A stretch of DNA of 47,070 bases from UBA4207 sp964352405. Lineage in GTDB: Bacteria > Bdellovibrionota > Bacteriovoracia > Bacteriovoracales > Bacteriovoracaceae. Shown here piece after piece: positions 25,986 through 33,941 of this stretch (its first letter is position 1; every line of letters starts with the position of its first letter). The notes beneath the pieces were generated by a model that made no database searches, had not been told where the DNA came from, and saw nothing but the letters and a program-made list of their open reading frames with translations. The stretch covers positions 1 through 47,070 of the forward strand of contig CAYGRY010000012.1 in NCBI GenBank assembly GCA_964352405.1. The letters are read 5' to 3'. The position numbers and the translations under genes were made by a program.

Positions 25986-26232
25986 TCCTATTTCTCAATT
26001 TGTCTATTCTTGGATTTTGTGGGTTGTGATTCTCAATTGTTGTTTAATTTTTATTATTAGACCGAAGTTTATCTTCTCTCCTCGAAAGAGAATTAAAATG
26101 CAATCTGAACAATCTCTACAAGTTAAGATGATATTTTTTTTCATCTTATTAGCAAGCTCAGTGCTTTTAGGCTGTTCTGTTTATTTTTTAAAAGTAAATA
26201 ATATGATAATCATGATTCCTAAAGGCTATTGA
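25972..26232 (+). CDS. Small two-helix membrane protein, function unknown
   Basis: 86 residues from TTG 25972, overlapping the 3' end of engB. It has two hydrophobic segments (about 10-30 and 52-72) separated by a basic, polar linker (RPKFIFSPRKRIK), a hairpin-like topology. A GGAAG lies a few bases before the TTG. The linker positive charges suggest both ends lie outside and the loop inside. No family was recognised. The 3' end overlaps the convergent gene by 7 nt. The call rests on length, hydrophobicity and tight packing, so it is moderate. Confidence 0.55.
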   Translation: MIQSNPISQFVYSWILWVVILNCCLIFIIRPKFIFSPRKRIKMQSEQSLQVKMIFFFILLASSVLLGCSVYFLKVNNMIIMIPKGY

Positions 26233-26573
26233 TCTTTTGTGTGCTCTTTAGAATTCTTCTTCTTAGAAATATCAATCGGCCCTGGTGCAAATTTAATTTT
26301 ATTCACTTCAGTTTCGATATCATTAAGATTTGTCTGACAACGTTTAATTTTATGAATGAGTTCCATTGCTCTTGGGTTGTCCCAGTCTAGTTGCTTTTTC
26401 TCGATCGCTTTAGCAACAAGCACACCCAGCTCTTCGTAGGCTTCATGAAGATTAGAGTTCGTCTTAGATGCATTTAACATCTTTTTGCCGATCTCGGTCG
26501 TCTTCTTTAGTTCGTCGGTACAAACCTGAACGATCTCATTAAATTTAGAACGCCAGTGCGGTTGACGCTGCAT
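26226..26573 (-). CDS. Conserved-looking helical protein of unknown function
   Basis: 115 residues from ATG 26573, with GGAGG five bases upstream. A TTG four codons earlier overlaps that ribosome site and is rejected. The sequence is charged and helical, with a probable coiled coil over most of its length and a Lys-rich tail. It has no signal peptide. A good promoter (26594-26622) drives it alone. I do not recognise the family. The well-formed promoter and ribosome site make it a real gene. Confidence 0.7.
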   Translation of the reverse strand: MQRQPHWRSKFNEIVQVCTDELKKTTEIGKKMLNASKTNSNLHEAYEELGVLVAKAIEKKQLDWDNPRAMELIHKIKRCQTNLNDIETEVNKIKFAPGPIDISKKKNSKEHTKDQ

Positions 26574-26593
26574 AGTTGCCTCCAAGTGTCCCC

Positions 26594-26622
26594 ATTATAG
26601 CTTTCTGCCGGATCTTTGTGAA
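26594..26622 (-). promoter_or_regulatory. Sigma70-type promoter of the 115-residue gene
   Basis: On the minus strand TTCACA (26622-26617), 17 bp, TATAAT (26599-26594), about 20 nt upstream of the start codon. One mismatch to consensus in twelve positions. Confidence 0.7.
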
Positions 26623-26677
26623 GACGCGGACATTTGCTACTATTAAGATATCGGAATTTATCTAAAAGTTGAGTGTA

Positions 26678-27562
26678 ATGTTTAAAAACCTACTAACTAA
26701 AATTAATGACGCTAGTTCTCCTGAGACTAAAGCTCATTTTGACAGTATCTTTGCTCAACTAGAGAAGAAATACCTTGGAAAGGAAGATCCCTGGGGACTT
26801 AATTTAAAAAGAGCCAGAAAGAGCCTTGAGCGTGTTTGGCCTCTTTATAAGCATTATTTCCGTGTAAGATGCTTTGGTACTCAGAATATCAAAGACCAAC
26901 CTTATATTGTCGTAGCAAATCACTCAGGCCAAATAGCTATTGATGGAATGCTGGTTTGTTCTATGTTTTCTACACAAGTTGATCCTCCAAGAATTCTTAG
27001 ACCCATGGTCGAAAGATTTTTTACGGGCATTCCTTTTATAGGCTCCTGGGCAGCGGAGGGTGGTGCAGTTTTAGGTGATCGACAAAACTGCATTAATCTT
27101 CTTGAGCGTGGTGAAAGTGTCCTCGTTTTTCCTGAAGGAGTTAGAGGGATAGCGAAAGACAGTGATGACTTTTATGACATGAAAAAGTTTGGTCGTGGAT
27201 TCTTTCGTATCGCCTTAGCAACCGGAATTCCTATTTTACCTGTGGCCGTTGTTGGAGCCGAAGAATTTTATCCTTTGGTTTGGCATCCCCTTAAGCTGGC
27301 AAAAAAAATTGGACTACCTGCCATGCCCTTGACCCCTAATTTAGTTCCCCTCCCTTCACCTGTCGATATTCATGTAGGCGAAGAGTTTTCTATTCCTTCA
27401 AATTTGAGCGCAGATGCTCCTGATAATGAACTTGATGAATATATCGATCAAATTCATCTTCAGATTCAAAACATGCTTGATGAAGGTTTAAAAAATAGAC
27501 GAGAGTTTATGGGAAACAAAATTACAGATAAACTCAGAAAAAAAATGCCATCCAAGGACTAA
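26678..27562 (+). CDS. Lysophospholipid acyltransferase-like protein (HX6D type)
   Basis: About 294 residues from ATG 26678. TTG 26669 adds three. The catalytic segment reads VANHSGQIAID, so His and Asp are six residues apart rather than the usual four of PlsC. This matches the MGAT/DGAT-like branch with NHSGxxxxD. The second motif VFPEGVRG and the GRGFFRIALATGIPILPVAVVGAEE segment are typical acyl-acceptor features. These enzymes acylate glycerolipids or related acceptors at the membrane. There is no strong membrane helix. It is followed 2 nt later by an SDR gene, a pairing seen in other genomes and suggesting one lipid-modifying step. Confidence 0.85.
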   Translation: MFKNLLTKINDASSPETKAHFDSIFAQLEKKYLGKEDPWGLNLKRARKSLERVWPLYKHYFRVRCFGTQNIKDQPYIVVANHSGQIAIDGMLVCSMFSTQVDPPRILRPMVERFFTGIPFIGSWAAEGGAVLGDRQNCINLLERGESVLVFPEGVRGIAKDSDDFYDMKKFGRGFFRIALATGIPILPVAVVGAEEFYPLVWHPLKLAKKIGLPAMPLTPNLVPLPSPVDIHVGEEFSIPSNLSADAPDNELDEYIDQIHLQIQNMLDEGLKNRREFMGNKITDKLRKKMPSKD

Positions 27563-27564
27563 GC

Positions 27565-28524
27565 TTGCAAGAAGAACCTAAATCACTTCTCATTCTTGGA
27601 ATGGCCGGTGGCCTTGCTCGAATTACTTCAGGTCTTTTATTAAAACGTTTTCCCAATATCAAGATCGTCGGTGTTGATTCAAGACCTATGGTTCGTGAGT
27701 ACCCTGAAAATAGAGTTACCTATTTAAGAATGAAATATACTCGTGGAAATTTTGAAAAGATATTTCGAGACTACTCTTTTGATTCAATGTTGCACCTTGG
27801 ACGCTTAAGCCACGCACAGTCCGGGCCAAGTCTTAATCTTGCTCAACGACTTGATCTCAACTTAATGGGAACAAAAAGAATTTTAGATTTATGCCTGAAG
27901 TATAAATTAAAAAAAGTCGTCGTTCTATCAACCTTCCACGTCTATGGTGCCCTAAAAGATAATCCAACCTTTATCACAGAAGACGCCTCACTTAGAGCTT
28001 CGATTAAATACCCAGAACTTCGCGACGTGGTTGAAATGGACCAGATGGTTAGTAGTTGGATGTGGCGAAATCAATCGACAATATCGACTGTTATTCTTAG
28101 GCCTTGTAATATTCTTGGGCCGCAAATTAACAATACGATGACGAGGTACTTAACGACATCCTATGCCCCAGTACCAATCGACTACAATCCTATGCTGCAG
28201 TTTGTCCATGAGTTCGATATGGCCCATTCTCTAGCAGAATCAATCTCACATATTCCTACCGGAATCTATAATGTTGCACCCAACGATGCTATTTCCATTC
28301 GCGAAGCAAAGAAGCTGATAGGTCTTCCCATCATTCCTGTCCCACTTTTTGCACTTGAACCAATTGCAAGAGGTTTTAACACACCGTTTTGGAGCTTCCC
28401 TCACTACCTCTTGGATTATATTAAATTTCCCTGCGTTATCGACGGTAGGAGTCTTCTAAAAGAGCTCAAGCAACCCTTTAGGTTTAGCATTAGAGAGACG
28501 CTAAATTTATTGAAAGATAATTGA
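27565..28524 (+). CDS. NAD-dependent epimerase/dehydratase family (extended SDR)
   Basis: 319 residues from TTG 27565, with AAGGA six bases upstream inside the end of the acyltransferase gene. An N-terminal dinucleotide fold GMAGGLARITS is a variant of the GxxGxxG pattern. VDSRP supplies an acid at the end of strand 2. LHLGRLSH and VVLSTFHVYG follow. The usual YxxxK catalytic pair is not obvious: after the Thr/Ser region only RDVVEMDQMV appears, so it may bind NAD(H) without classic SDR chemistry. RPCNILGP is the conserved substrate-loop motif. Close coupling to the acyltransferase suggests a shared lipid pathway. Confidence 0.82.
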   Translation: MQEEPKSLLILGMAGGLARITSGLLLKRFPNIKIVGVDSRPMVREYPENRVTYLRMKYTRGNFEKIFRDYSFDSMLHLGRLSHAQSGPSLNLAQRLDLNLMGTKRILDLCLKYKLKKVVVLSTFHVYGALKDNPTFITEDASLRASIKYPELRDVVEMDQMVSSWMWRNQSTISTVILRPCNILGPQINNTMTRYLTTSYAPVPIDYNPMLQFVHEFDMAHSLAESISHIPTGIYNVAPNDAISIREAKKLIGLPIIPVPLFALEPIARGFNTPFWSFPHYLLDYIKFPCVIDGRSLLKELKQPFRFSIRETLNLLKDN

Positions 28525-28561
28525 CCAAAAACAACGAGCAGCATAAGATAACGAACCCAAA

Positions 28562-28647
28562 GCCCGGGTGGCGGAATGGTAGACGCAGCGGATTCAAAAT
28601 CCGCCGATGGCAACATCGTGGGGGTTCGATACCCTTCCCGGGCACCA
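28562..28647 (+). tRNA. tRNA-Leu (anticodon CAA)
   Basis: The acceptor strand GCCCGGG (28562-28568) pairs with CCCGGGC before an encoded A-CCA. The anticodon stem GCGGA/TCCGC encloses TTCAAAA, giving anticodon CAA, which reads TTG. A long variable arm (GATGGCAACATC) is as expected for the Leu class. The length is 86 nt. The T stem has two G-T pairs. It stands alone between an SDR gene and a secreted esterase. Confidence 0.95.
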
Positions 28648-28678
28648 CTTAAAGCGAAATCAACTTTATAAAATATAA

Positions 28679-29485
28679 ATGACTAGAATTTTATTTCTTA
28701 TATTTACGCTATTTTTTAACTTCGACTTGTTTGCCAGTGGTCAATTTGAATTATGGACTAAAGACTTTAATCCAAATGCCAATTTAGAGCCTAGGGATAT
28801 TTACGTTTACTTGCCACCAAAATACGAAGACTCAAATAGATCTTACCCCGTCATTTATATGCATGACGGTCAAAATTTATTTGATCCAACGAGGGCATTC
28901 TTAGGACAAACGTGGAAGGCTCAATCAACGCTAAACTATTTAATAGAAAATAATTTCATTGAGCCCGTTATTGTCGTCGCCATTGATAATACGAAAGACC
29001 GCTTATGGGAATATACTCCCAGCTTACGTGATCGTCGTGATGGTGGCGGTGCAGATCAATACCTCAACGTAATTACAAACCAACTTGTTCCCGCTATTGA
29101 TGCGGAATTTAGAACGCTAAAAGACATAAGTAACAGAGCAATGATTGGATCGTCTCTTGGTGGACTAGTTTCAATCTATAGCACGATTCAAACTCCCAAG
29201 TTTTTTGGAAAAATTGCTGCTTTATCACCTTCTCTTTGGTGGGATAACGAAATTATTCTTAAACTGCTTGAAGAAAGTCTTTTTTCTCTTGATAAGATCT
29301 GGCTTGATTGTGGAAGCAAAGAGGTTGAAATTGTTGAAACAGTTAGTAGGGCTGAAGATATTTTTCTAAAACACTTAAATAAAAATCAATTAAAAGTAAT
29401 TATACAAGAAGGCGCTGAGCACTCTGAGAAGTTTTGGGCCGCACGCCTTCCGTATGTTTTATATTTTCTTTTTCCTAAAAACTAA
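28679..29485 (+). CDS. Secreted esterase (Esterase D / enterochelin-esterase-like fold)
   Basis: 268 residues with a signal peptide (1-20, ending FASG). The fold is that of the putative esterase family: YVYLPPKYEDS, VIYMHDGQNLFDP, VVAIDNTKDRL, the nucleophile elbow GSSLGG, ALSPSLWW, and a late catalytic His in EGAEHSEKFW. Relatives hydrolyse acyl esters, siderophore esters or formylglutathione. Export suggests an extracytoplasmic ester substrate. It lies 31 nt after tRNA-Leu and ends 2 nt short of the convergent lipoprotein gene. Confidence 0.87.
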   Translation: MTRILFLIFTLFFNFDLFASGQFELWTKDFNPNANLEPRDIYVYLPPKYEDSNRSYPVIYMHDGQNLFDPTRAFLGQTWKAQSTLNYLIENNFIEPVIVVAIDNTKDRLWEYTPSLRDRRDGGGADQYLNVITNQLVPAIDAEFRTLKDISNRAMIGSSLGGLVSIYSTIQTPKFFGKIAALSPSLWWDNEIILKLLEESLFSLDKIWLDCGSKEVEIVETVSRAEDIFLKHLNKNQLKVIIQEGAEHSEKFWAARLPYVLYFLFPKN

Positions 29486-29487
29486 TT

Positions 29488-30225
29488 TTATTCTTCTTCA
29501 GGAAGATTATCAGCGAAACCATTAAAGGCTTGCTTTAACACGCCTTTAAGACCTGGTGCTTTTGGAAATGGATATTTTTTATCATCTTCTGTTTCCCCAG
29601 TTCCTTTGATTGCCTTAACTAAAGAAATTAAGCCACTTTCGCTTTTAACAGCAAACTTAGACTCTTCTTGTTGAGACTTAGAAATAAGTCCACTCCAAGC
29701 CGTAGACTTTTCTTTTAAATCTAGGACTCTGAAATTTACGGTGATTGACCTTGTTGTAGTTGTGACAACACTCTTCTTACCTGTTTCATTTCCTTGAGAG
29801 TCAGTGTCACTCGTTTCGTTTCTATCATTAGACACTTCGTTAGCTTCAATGCGGGCAAAAGAAATATACCTAACACCAGTAGCTTTAGTTGCTAGCAAAT
29901 TCATCGAAGACTCTGAAACAGCGCCATCCATTTCAAGTTCGCTTAAAATATTATTATAACTTTTTCTTCCAAGCTTCTTAATAAGGTAGCTTGCGTTTGA
30001 CACTTTAAAGCCAGGTCTTTCTTCGATGATTTGTGCACGAAGTGAATTGGCATAGCTTAAGCCTGCTTTTGCATTGATAGTTTCAACGGCATCAACGACA
30101 CCACCAACAACCATACGACCAGACAATATATTTGCATGAGTAAAACTGTCAACTTTACTTAATCCCTCTACTTTTGTGCCACAGCTGACCATTAGAAACA
30201 TTGATAGTATTGCAATTAACTTCAC
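29488..30225 (-). CDS. Lipoprotein of unknown function
   Basis: 245 residues from GTG 30225, with AAGGAAGAG upstream. The signal peptide ends in a lipobox-like MVSC at about residue 15. The middle is polar, with a low-complexity segment (SNDRNETSDTDSQGNE) followed by strand-like SITVNFRVLDLKEKSTAWSG. That segment is reminiscent of the curli-export CsgG / LpoB-type nucleotide-free fold found in periplasmic lipoproteins, but the match is too weak to name. It is probably anchored in the outer membrane facing the periplasm. Confidence 0.7.
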   Translation of the reverse strand: MKLIAILSMFLMVSCGTKVEGLSKVDSFTHANILSGRMVVGGVVDAVETINAKAGLSYANSLRAQIIEERPGFKVSNASYLIKKLGRKSYNNILSELEMDGAVSESSMNLLATKATGVRYISFARIEANEVSNDRNETSDTDSQGNETGKKSVVTTTTRSITVNFRVLDLKEKSTAWSGLISKSQQEESKFAVKSESGLISLVKAIKGTGETEDDKKYPFPKAPGLKGVLKQAFNGFADNLPEEE

Positions 30226-30426
30226 GATCTCTTCCTTGTTATAAATTTTAGCTATTCTATAAATCTTGATAACTTATTGACCACCCCATTAAACTTGAGC
30301 TTTTCATTTTTTTTGATGAATTCTTTATATTAGCTGACTAAGAATCTCTTTTTACCTATCACCTTCGACAAAATTTAAGGCGTGGTAGTCTTTAGTTAAC
30401 AAAACTGCTTTGTGGTGAGGGAGTCT

Positions 30427-30882
30427 ATGAAAAATTGGTTATTAATATTTGCTCTTGGAGCTAGCACGATGTTGCTTGCAAAAGACAAATCCTACGATGA
30501 ATTTCTTAAAAATATAAAAGGAATGGAAGGTGAATACGAGGTCGTTAAGGGCAACAAAAGTTGTTCTGATGGATCACTATCGCTTTTTAATAAATCGAAA
30601 GTGGAAGAAGGCTTCCGCCTCGGCCATACCATCGTCTTTGGAGCGCTTGATAGCTCTGGAAGCGAGAAAAGTGGTGATTGTGCAGTTGATTCCAAATATA
30701 GCTTCACACCGAACTCAGTAACACTGATGACTGAAGTTTCGAGGTGTCCTGCAAGTCTTAAAAGTGATGAAGCAGTCACGACAAAAGTCTTCAGCTTTAA
30801 AGATGGAAAGATCACTTATTCTGTTAAAGAAAACGGGTATGTTTGCGAGTTCAAGAAAATTGCAATGAAAGGAGGTAAATAA
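30427..30882 (+). CDS. Secreted protein of unknown function
   Basis: About 151 residues from ATG 30427, with GAGG six bases upstream. A GTG at 30412 is an unsupported extension. Signal peptide 1-17 (ending LLAK). The mature part has several cysteines (near SCSDG, GDC, SRCPAS, YVCEF), suggesting disulfides, and alternating strand-like segments. The stop codon overlaps the next gene's ATG (TAATG), with AAAGGAGG before it, so the two are translated together. No family was recognised. It is probably a small periplasmic partner of the transglycosylase-like protein. Confidence 0.7.
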   Translation: MKNWLLIFALGASTMLLAKDKSYDEFLKNIKGMEGEYEVVKGNKSCSDGSLSLFNKSKVEEGFRLGHTIVFGALDSSGSEKSGDCAVDSKYSFTPNSVTLMTEVSRCPASLKSDEAVTTKVFSFKDGKITYSVKENGYVCEFKKIAMKGGK

Positions 30883-31664
30883 TGAAGTTATTTATCATCC
30901 TAACGTTAGCTCTAGCTTTTGATGTGTCTGCTCAAGTCGATCCCAATCGTGCTATGAGTGGTGCAGGTTCAGCTCCATCTGGCAGCTGTGCCACTTGCCA
31001 AACTGATAATGACCACGAGATTGGAAATATCTCACTGCCAACAACGCGTCCTCGTCGCGGGTCTTTGCCATACTTTAACCCTGCTTGCCGAAATTTCATT
31101 GCTGCAAATGGAAGCTACGGAACTTATGGTAAATATATTGTTGATTATATTAATAGTAAGGGTGGATCAACATCAAGATTCTTCTCCGATGCAATGCCTG
31201 GAATGGATGGCAGCCAACCAATGACTTGCCCAAACTGGGGACGACTAAGTGATGCGGCGAAGATGAAGTTTTGGGTCTGGATGATGGCTTCGATTTCTCA
31301 AGTTGAATCTTCATGTAATCCTGCTTCTGTTAATACTGGAAGTGTACCGAATGCAGCAGACCGTCCACGAGGACTATTTCAACTTAACACTCTTAATACA
31401 AGAGCCAGTCCAAGAGGATGGCGTGGGGATAACTGCAATTTCCCTTCAGGTGCAGCGGCTACGGCAAATCCTAAAAATAATACATTATGTGCCATGGGCA
31501 TTATGGATGAATTATTGAAAGGTAGAGCTGGGGAATATCGCAGTAGCGGTCGAATTTTTCCAACTAATAGCTACTGGGAAAAACTTAGACCAAACCATAG
31601 TTCTAACGGTGGACCCATTGGCAAGCTAGCCAGACAATACCCACCTTGTGGTGCAACACCTTAA
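30882..31664 (+). CDS. Secreted lytic-transglycosylase-like protein
   Basis: 260 residues with a short signal peptide (ending VSAQ). The segment ISQVESSCNPASVN followed by RGLFQLN matches the catalytic Glu motif ESSFNP...GLxQL of family 1 (SLT-type) lytic transglycosylases, which cut peptidoglycan and leave anhydro-muropeptides. Cysteines near the N terminus (GSCATC) and in the body suggest disulfides. The rest departs from standard SLT domains, so a chitinase- or lysozyme-like relative is possible. An intrinsic terminator follows at once. Amino-sugar catabolic genes come next, which fits cell-wall degradation and salvage. Confidence 0.72.
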   Translation: MKLFIILTLALAFDVSAQVDPNRAMSGAGSAPSGSCATCQTDNDHEIGNISLPTTRPRRGSLPYFNPACRNFIAANGSYGTYGKYIVDYINSKGGSTSRFFSDAMPGMDGSQPMTCPNWGRLSDAAKMKFWVWMMASISQVESSCNPASVNTGSVPNAADRPRGLFQLNTLNTRASPRGWRGDNCNFPSGAAATANPKNNTLCAMGIMDELLKGRAGEYRSSGRIFPTNSYWEKLRPNHSSNGGPIGKLARQYPPCGATP

Positions 31665-31673
31665 TAAACTAAA

Positions 31674-31700
31674 AGCCCACTTCAAGTGGGCTTTTTCTTT
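31674..31700 (+). terminator. Intrinsic terminator after the secreted pair
   Basis: An 8-bp stem AGCCCACT / AGTGGGCT with a 3-nt loop, followed by a T-rich run. It lies 10 nt after the stop codon of the transglycosylase-like gene. Confidence 0.9.
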
Positions 31701-31727
31701 TGCTCTCTTTCATCATAAGATTAGCTT

Positions 31728-32807
31728 ATGAAAATTAAAGCTAATATTGTTACAGACAAAGACTGTTTCTACGGTGAAATAGAATTCGATTCTATCATTA
31801 AGTCCATTTCGAAAATTAGCCCTGAAAAGCATTCTGAAAGTTACTTGTATCCCGGCTTTATTGATCTTCACTGTCATGGTGGAGGTGGACATGATGTCAT
31901 GGAAGGCGAAACAGCTATCAGACAAATGCTTCGTTTACATAAGAAATTTGGAACGACCTCCTTGCTCCTCACAACAGTGACTGATACTCCAGATAAGCTT
32001 GAATCTGTTTTTAAAGATATTGCAAAAGTTATTGCATCCCCTCATGTTGAAGAAGCAGACATCCTTGGCGTTCATCTAGAGGGGCCTTTTTTAAGTTCAC
32101 AAAAACTAGGAGCGCAACCAGATTACGTGCGCCCTTTTTCTTTGAACGAAATTAAAAAGTATCACACCATTGCTCCAATTAAAATTTTAACTCTCGCCCC
32201 TGAAAGTGGTGTCAAGGATGACGAAATTAATGTGTTAAAAAAATTAGGAATTATTTTGCAGCTTGGTCACTCCAACGCAAGCTATGAAGAGGCAAAAGAC
32301 TTTATCAATAATCACTGCCAAAGCATTACTCATCTTTTTAATGCCATGTCCTCCTTTCACCACCGTGCCCCTGGTGTTGTTGGAGCTTGCTTAGCACACG
32401 CCAACTTTGCAGAACTCATCCCTGATCTTATCCATGTACATCCAGGCGCTATCAAAATGGCCCTTCGATCAATTCCTGATCTCTATTTCGTTACTGATGC
32501 AACCGCTGCATCGGGTATGCCTGATGGTGAATACCGTTTAGGTGAACATCACGTCACCAAATGTAGCAATGGCGTTCGATTAAAGGATGGAACATTGGCC
32601 GGTAGCTCCCTGACTCTAAATCAGGCTCTTCAAAACTTATTAACTCTAGGACTAAGCCCAATTGAAAGCTCAAGACGCCTTAGTACAATACAAGCTAACC
32701 TTTTAAATGTTTTAGATCGTGGTGCCATTAGAGTCGGTGCACGGGCTGACTTTGCTCTAACATCTTTAGACGGTGAACTTAAACAAGTCATCAAAGAAGG
32801 AATTTAA
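31728..32807 (+). CDS. nagA: N-acetylglucosamine-6-phosphate deacetylase
   Basis: 359 residues. An amidohydrolase that removes acetate from GlcNAc-6-P to give glucosamine-6-P. The metal site begins with IDLHCHG (H48, H50). HLEGPFL supplies the metal Glu. QLGHSNA and THLFNAMSSFHHRAPG carry the later His residues. The catalytic Asp is in VTDATAASG. It is followed after 1 nt by a SIS-domain gene that would deaminate the product, forming a two-gene amino-sugar pathway. No phosphotransferase gene is nearby, so the source of the phosphate is unclear. Confidence 0.94.
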   Translation: MKIKANIVTDKDCFYGEIEFDSIIKSISKISPEKHSESYLYPGFIDLHCHGGGGHDVMEGETAIRQMLRLHKKFGTTSLLLTTVTDTPDKLESVFKDIAKVIASPHVEEADILGVHLEGPFLSSQKLGAQPDYVRPFSLNEIKKYHTIAPIKILTLAPESGVKDDEINVLKKLGIILQLGHSNASYEEAKDFINNHCQSITHLFNAMSSFHHRAPGVVGACLAHANFAELIPDLIHVHPGAIKMALRSIPDLYFVTDATAASGMPDGEYRLGEHHVTKCSNGVRLKDGTLAGSSLTLNQALQNLLTLGLSPIESSRRLSTIQANLLNVLDRGAIRVGARADFALTSLDGELKQVIKEGI

Positions 32808-32808
32808 A

Positions 32809-33831
32809 ATGAGCACGCTCATGCTTAAAGAAACACTTGAAACTGCAGATATTTTAAAGACTCAGTGGCAAAAAAATAATCAAAATAGAAATGATATCTC
32901 TGCAAATTGGAAAAAGTTTGATCCTTATTCCTTTCTTACAATTGCGAGAGGCAGTAGTGATCATGCCGCTCAATTTTTTAACTATATAGTTGGACTCAAA
33001 CTAGGTAAATTAACAACATCATTTACGCCTTCGCTTATCTCTATTCATAAAACATTTATTGATGCTGCCCAAACGGTCTCCATTGGAATTTCTCAATCAG
33101 GTAGAAGTCCTGACTTAGTTCAATCTTTTTCATATTTTAAACAAAGAAATTTTGAAACATTAGCGATGGTTAACGTTGAAAATTCTCCTCTCGCTGAGCA
33201 GGCTAAATACGTTTATCCTCTTTATGCCGGTGAAGAAAAATCTGTCGCTGCTACAAAGTCTTTTATCGCTTCTTTATTTGCAAGTGCTAGCTTAATAGCA
33301 AAACTCGCCGATGATACTTCCCTACTCCATTCGCTTGAGAATCATCATTCGACCATGGTGACATCAACAAATAATTCTTGGATTAAAATTGTTGAAGCGC
33401 TTAAAGATACTCAAAAAGCAATGATCGTAGGACGAGGCCTTGGTCTTTCCATCGCGCTAGAAGCCGCCTTAAAACTAAAAGAAACATGTCACATTCAAGC
33501 AGAAGCTTTCTCTTCTGCTGAAATACTGCATGGCCCCCAAGCAGTCATAGAAGAACAATATCCTCTCATTATTTTTGCCCTAAGAGGTCCATCGCAAAAA
33601 AGCTTGTTCGAGTTGGCAGCTCAAATGAAACAGCGAGGCGCCAATGTTGTTGTTATTAGCGATCACCAAGATGATCTAACTGACTGTTTATATTCACCTA
33701 GCTTGCATCCAGATCTTGACGCACTTAACGCTATTCATCAGTTTTATATCGCAGTTAATGACTTAGCTAAAGTTAAGGGGCTCAATCCTGATAGTCCGCG
33801 CTCACTTTCGAAGGTCACTTTAACGCTCTAG
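32809..33831 (+). CDS. SIS-domain glucosamine-6-phosphate deaminase (NagB-II / AgaS-like)
   Basis: About 340 residues from ATG 32809, with AAGGA eight bases upstream. A TTG 36 nt earlier lies within nagA. Two SIS sugar-isomerase domains are visible: ARGSSDHAAQFF with SIGISQSGRSPDL, then VGRGLGLSIALEAALKLKET with EAFSSAEILHGP. This is the isomerase half of GlmS without the glutaminase domain. Such stand-alone proteins convert glucosamine-6-P to fructose-6-P plus ammonia. Position after nagA favours the catabolic direction over synthesis. Confidence 0.9.
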   Translation: MSTLMLKETLETADILKTQWQKNNQNRNDISANWKKFDPYSFLTIARGSSDHAAQFFNYIVGLKLGKLTTSFTPSLISIHKTFIDAAQTVSIGISQSGRSPDLVQSFSYFKQRNFETLAMVNVENSPLAEQAKYVYPLYAGEEKSVAATKSFIASLFASASLIAKLADDTSLLHSLENHHSTMVTSTNNSWIKIVEALKDTQKAMIVGRGLGLSIALEAALKLKETCHIQAEAFSSAEILHGPQAVIEEQYPLIIFALRGPSQKSLFELAAQMKQRGANVVVISDHQDDLTDCLYSPSLHPDLDALNAIHQFYIAVNDLAKVKGLNPDSPRSLSKVTLTL

Positions 33832-33879
33832 TTGTGTTGATATTGTCATGAGATAAAAACTTTATAGAACGTATTAAAA

Positions 33880-33895
33880 GGGCTAATCTTAGCCC
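33880..33895 (+). terminator. Weak terminator candidate after nagA and the SIS deaminase
   Basis: GGGCTAA (33880-33886) and TTAGCCC (33889-33895) form a 7-bp dyad with a very tight loop, followed by AAGTTTTATCTGTTTT, a broken T run. It may instead be a regulatory hairpin in the pckA leader. Confidence 0.45.
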
Positions 33896-33941
33896 AAGTT
33901 TTATCTGTTTTGCCCATTGCGCAATATTATTGGAGTCGAGT

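Noticed and set aside
32809..33831. Calling the SIS protein GlmS
   Set aside because: The N-terminal glutaminase domain of GlmS is absent and the gene follows nagA.
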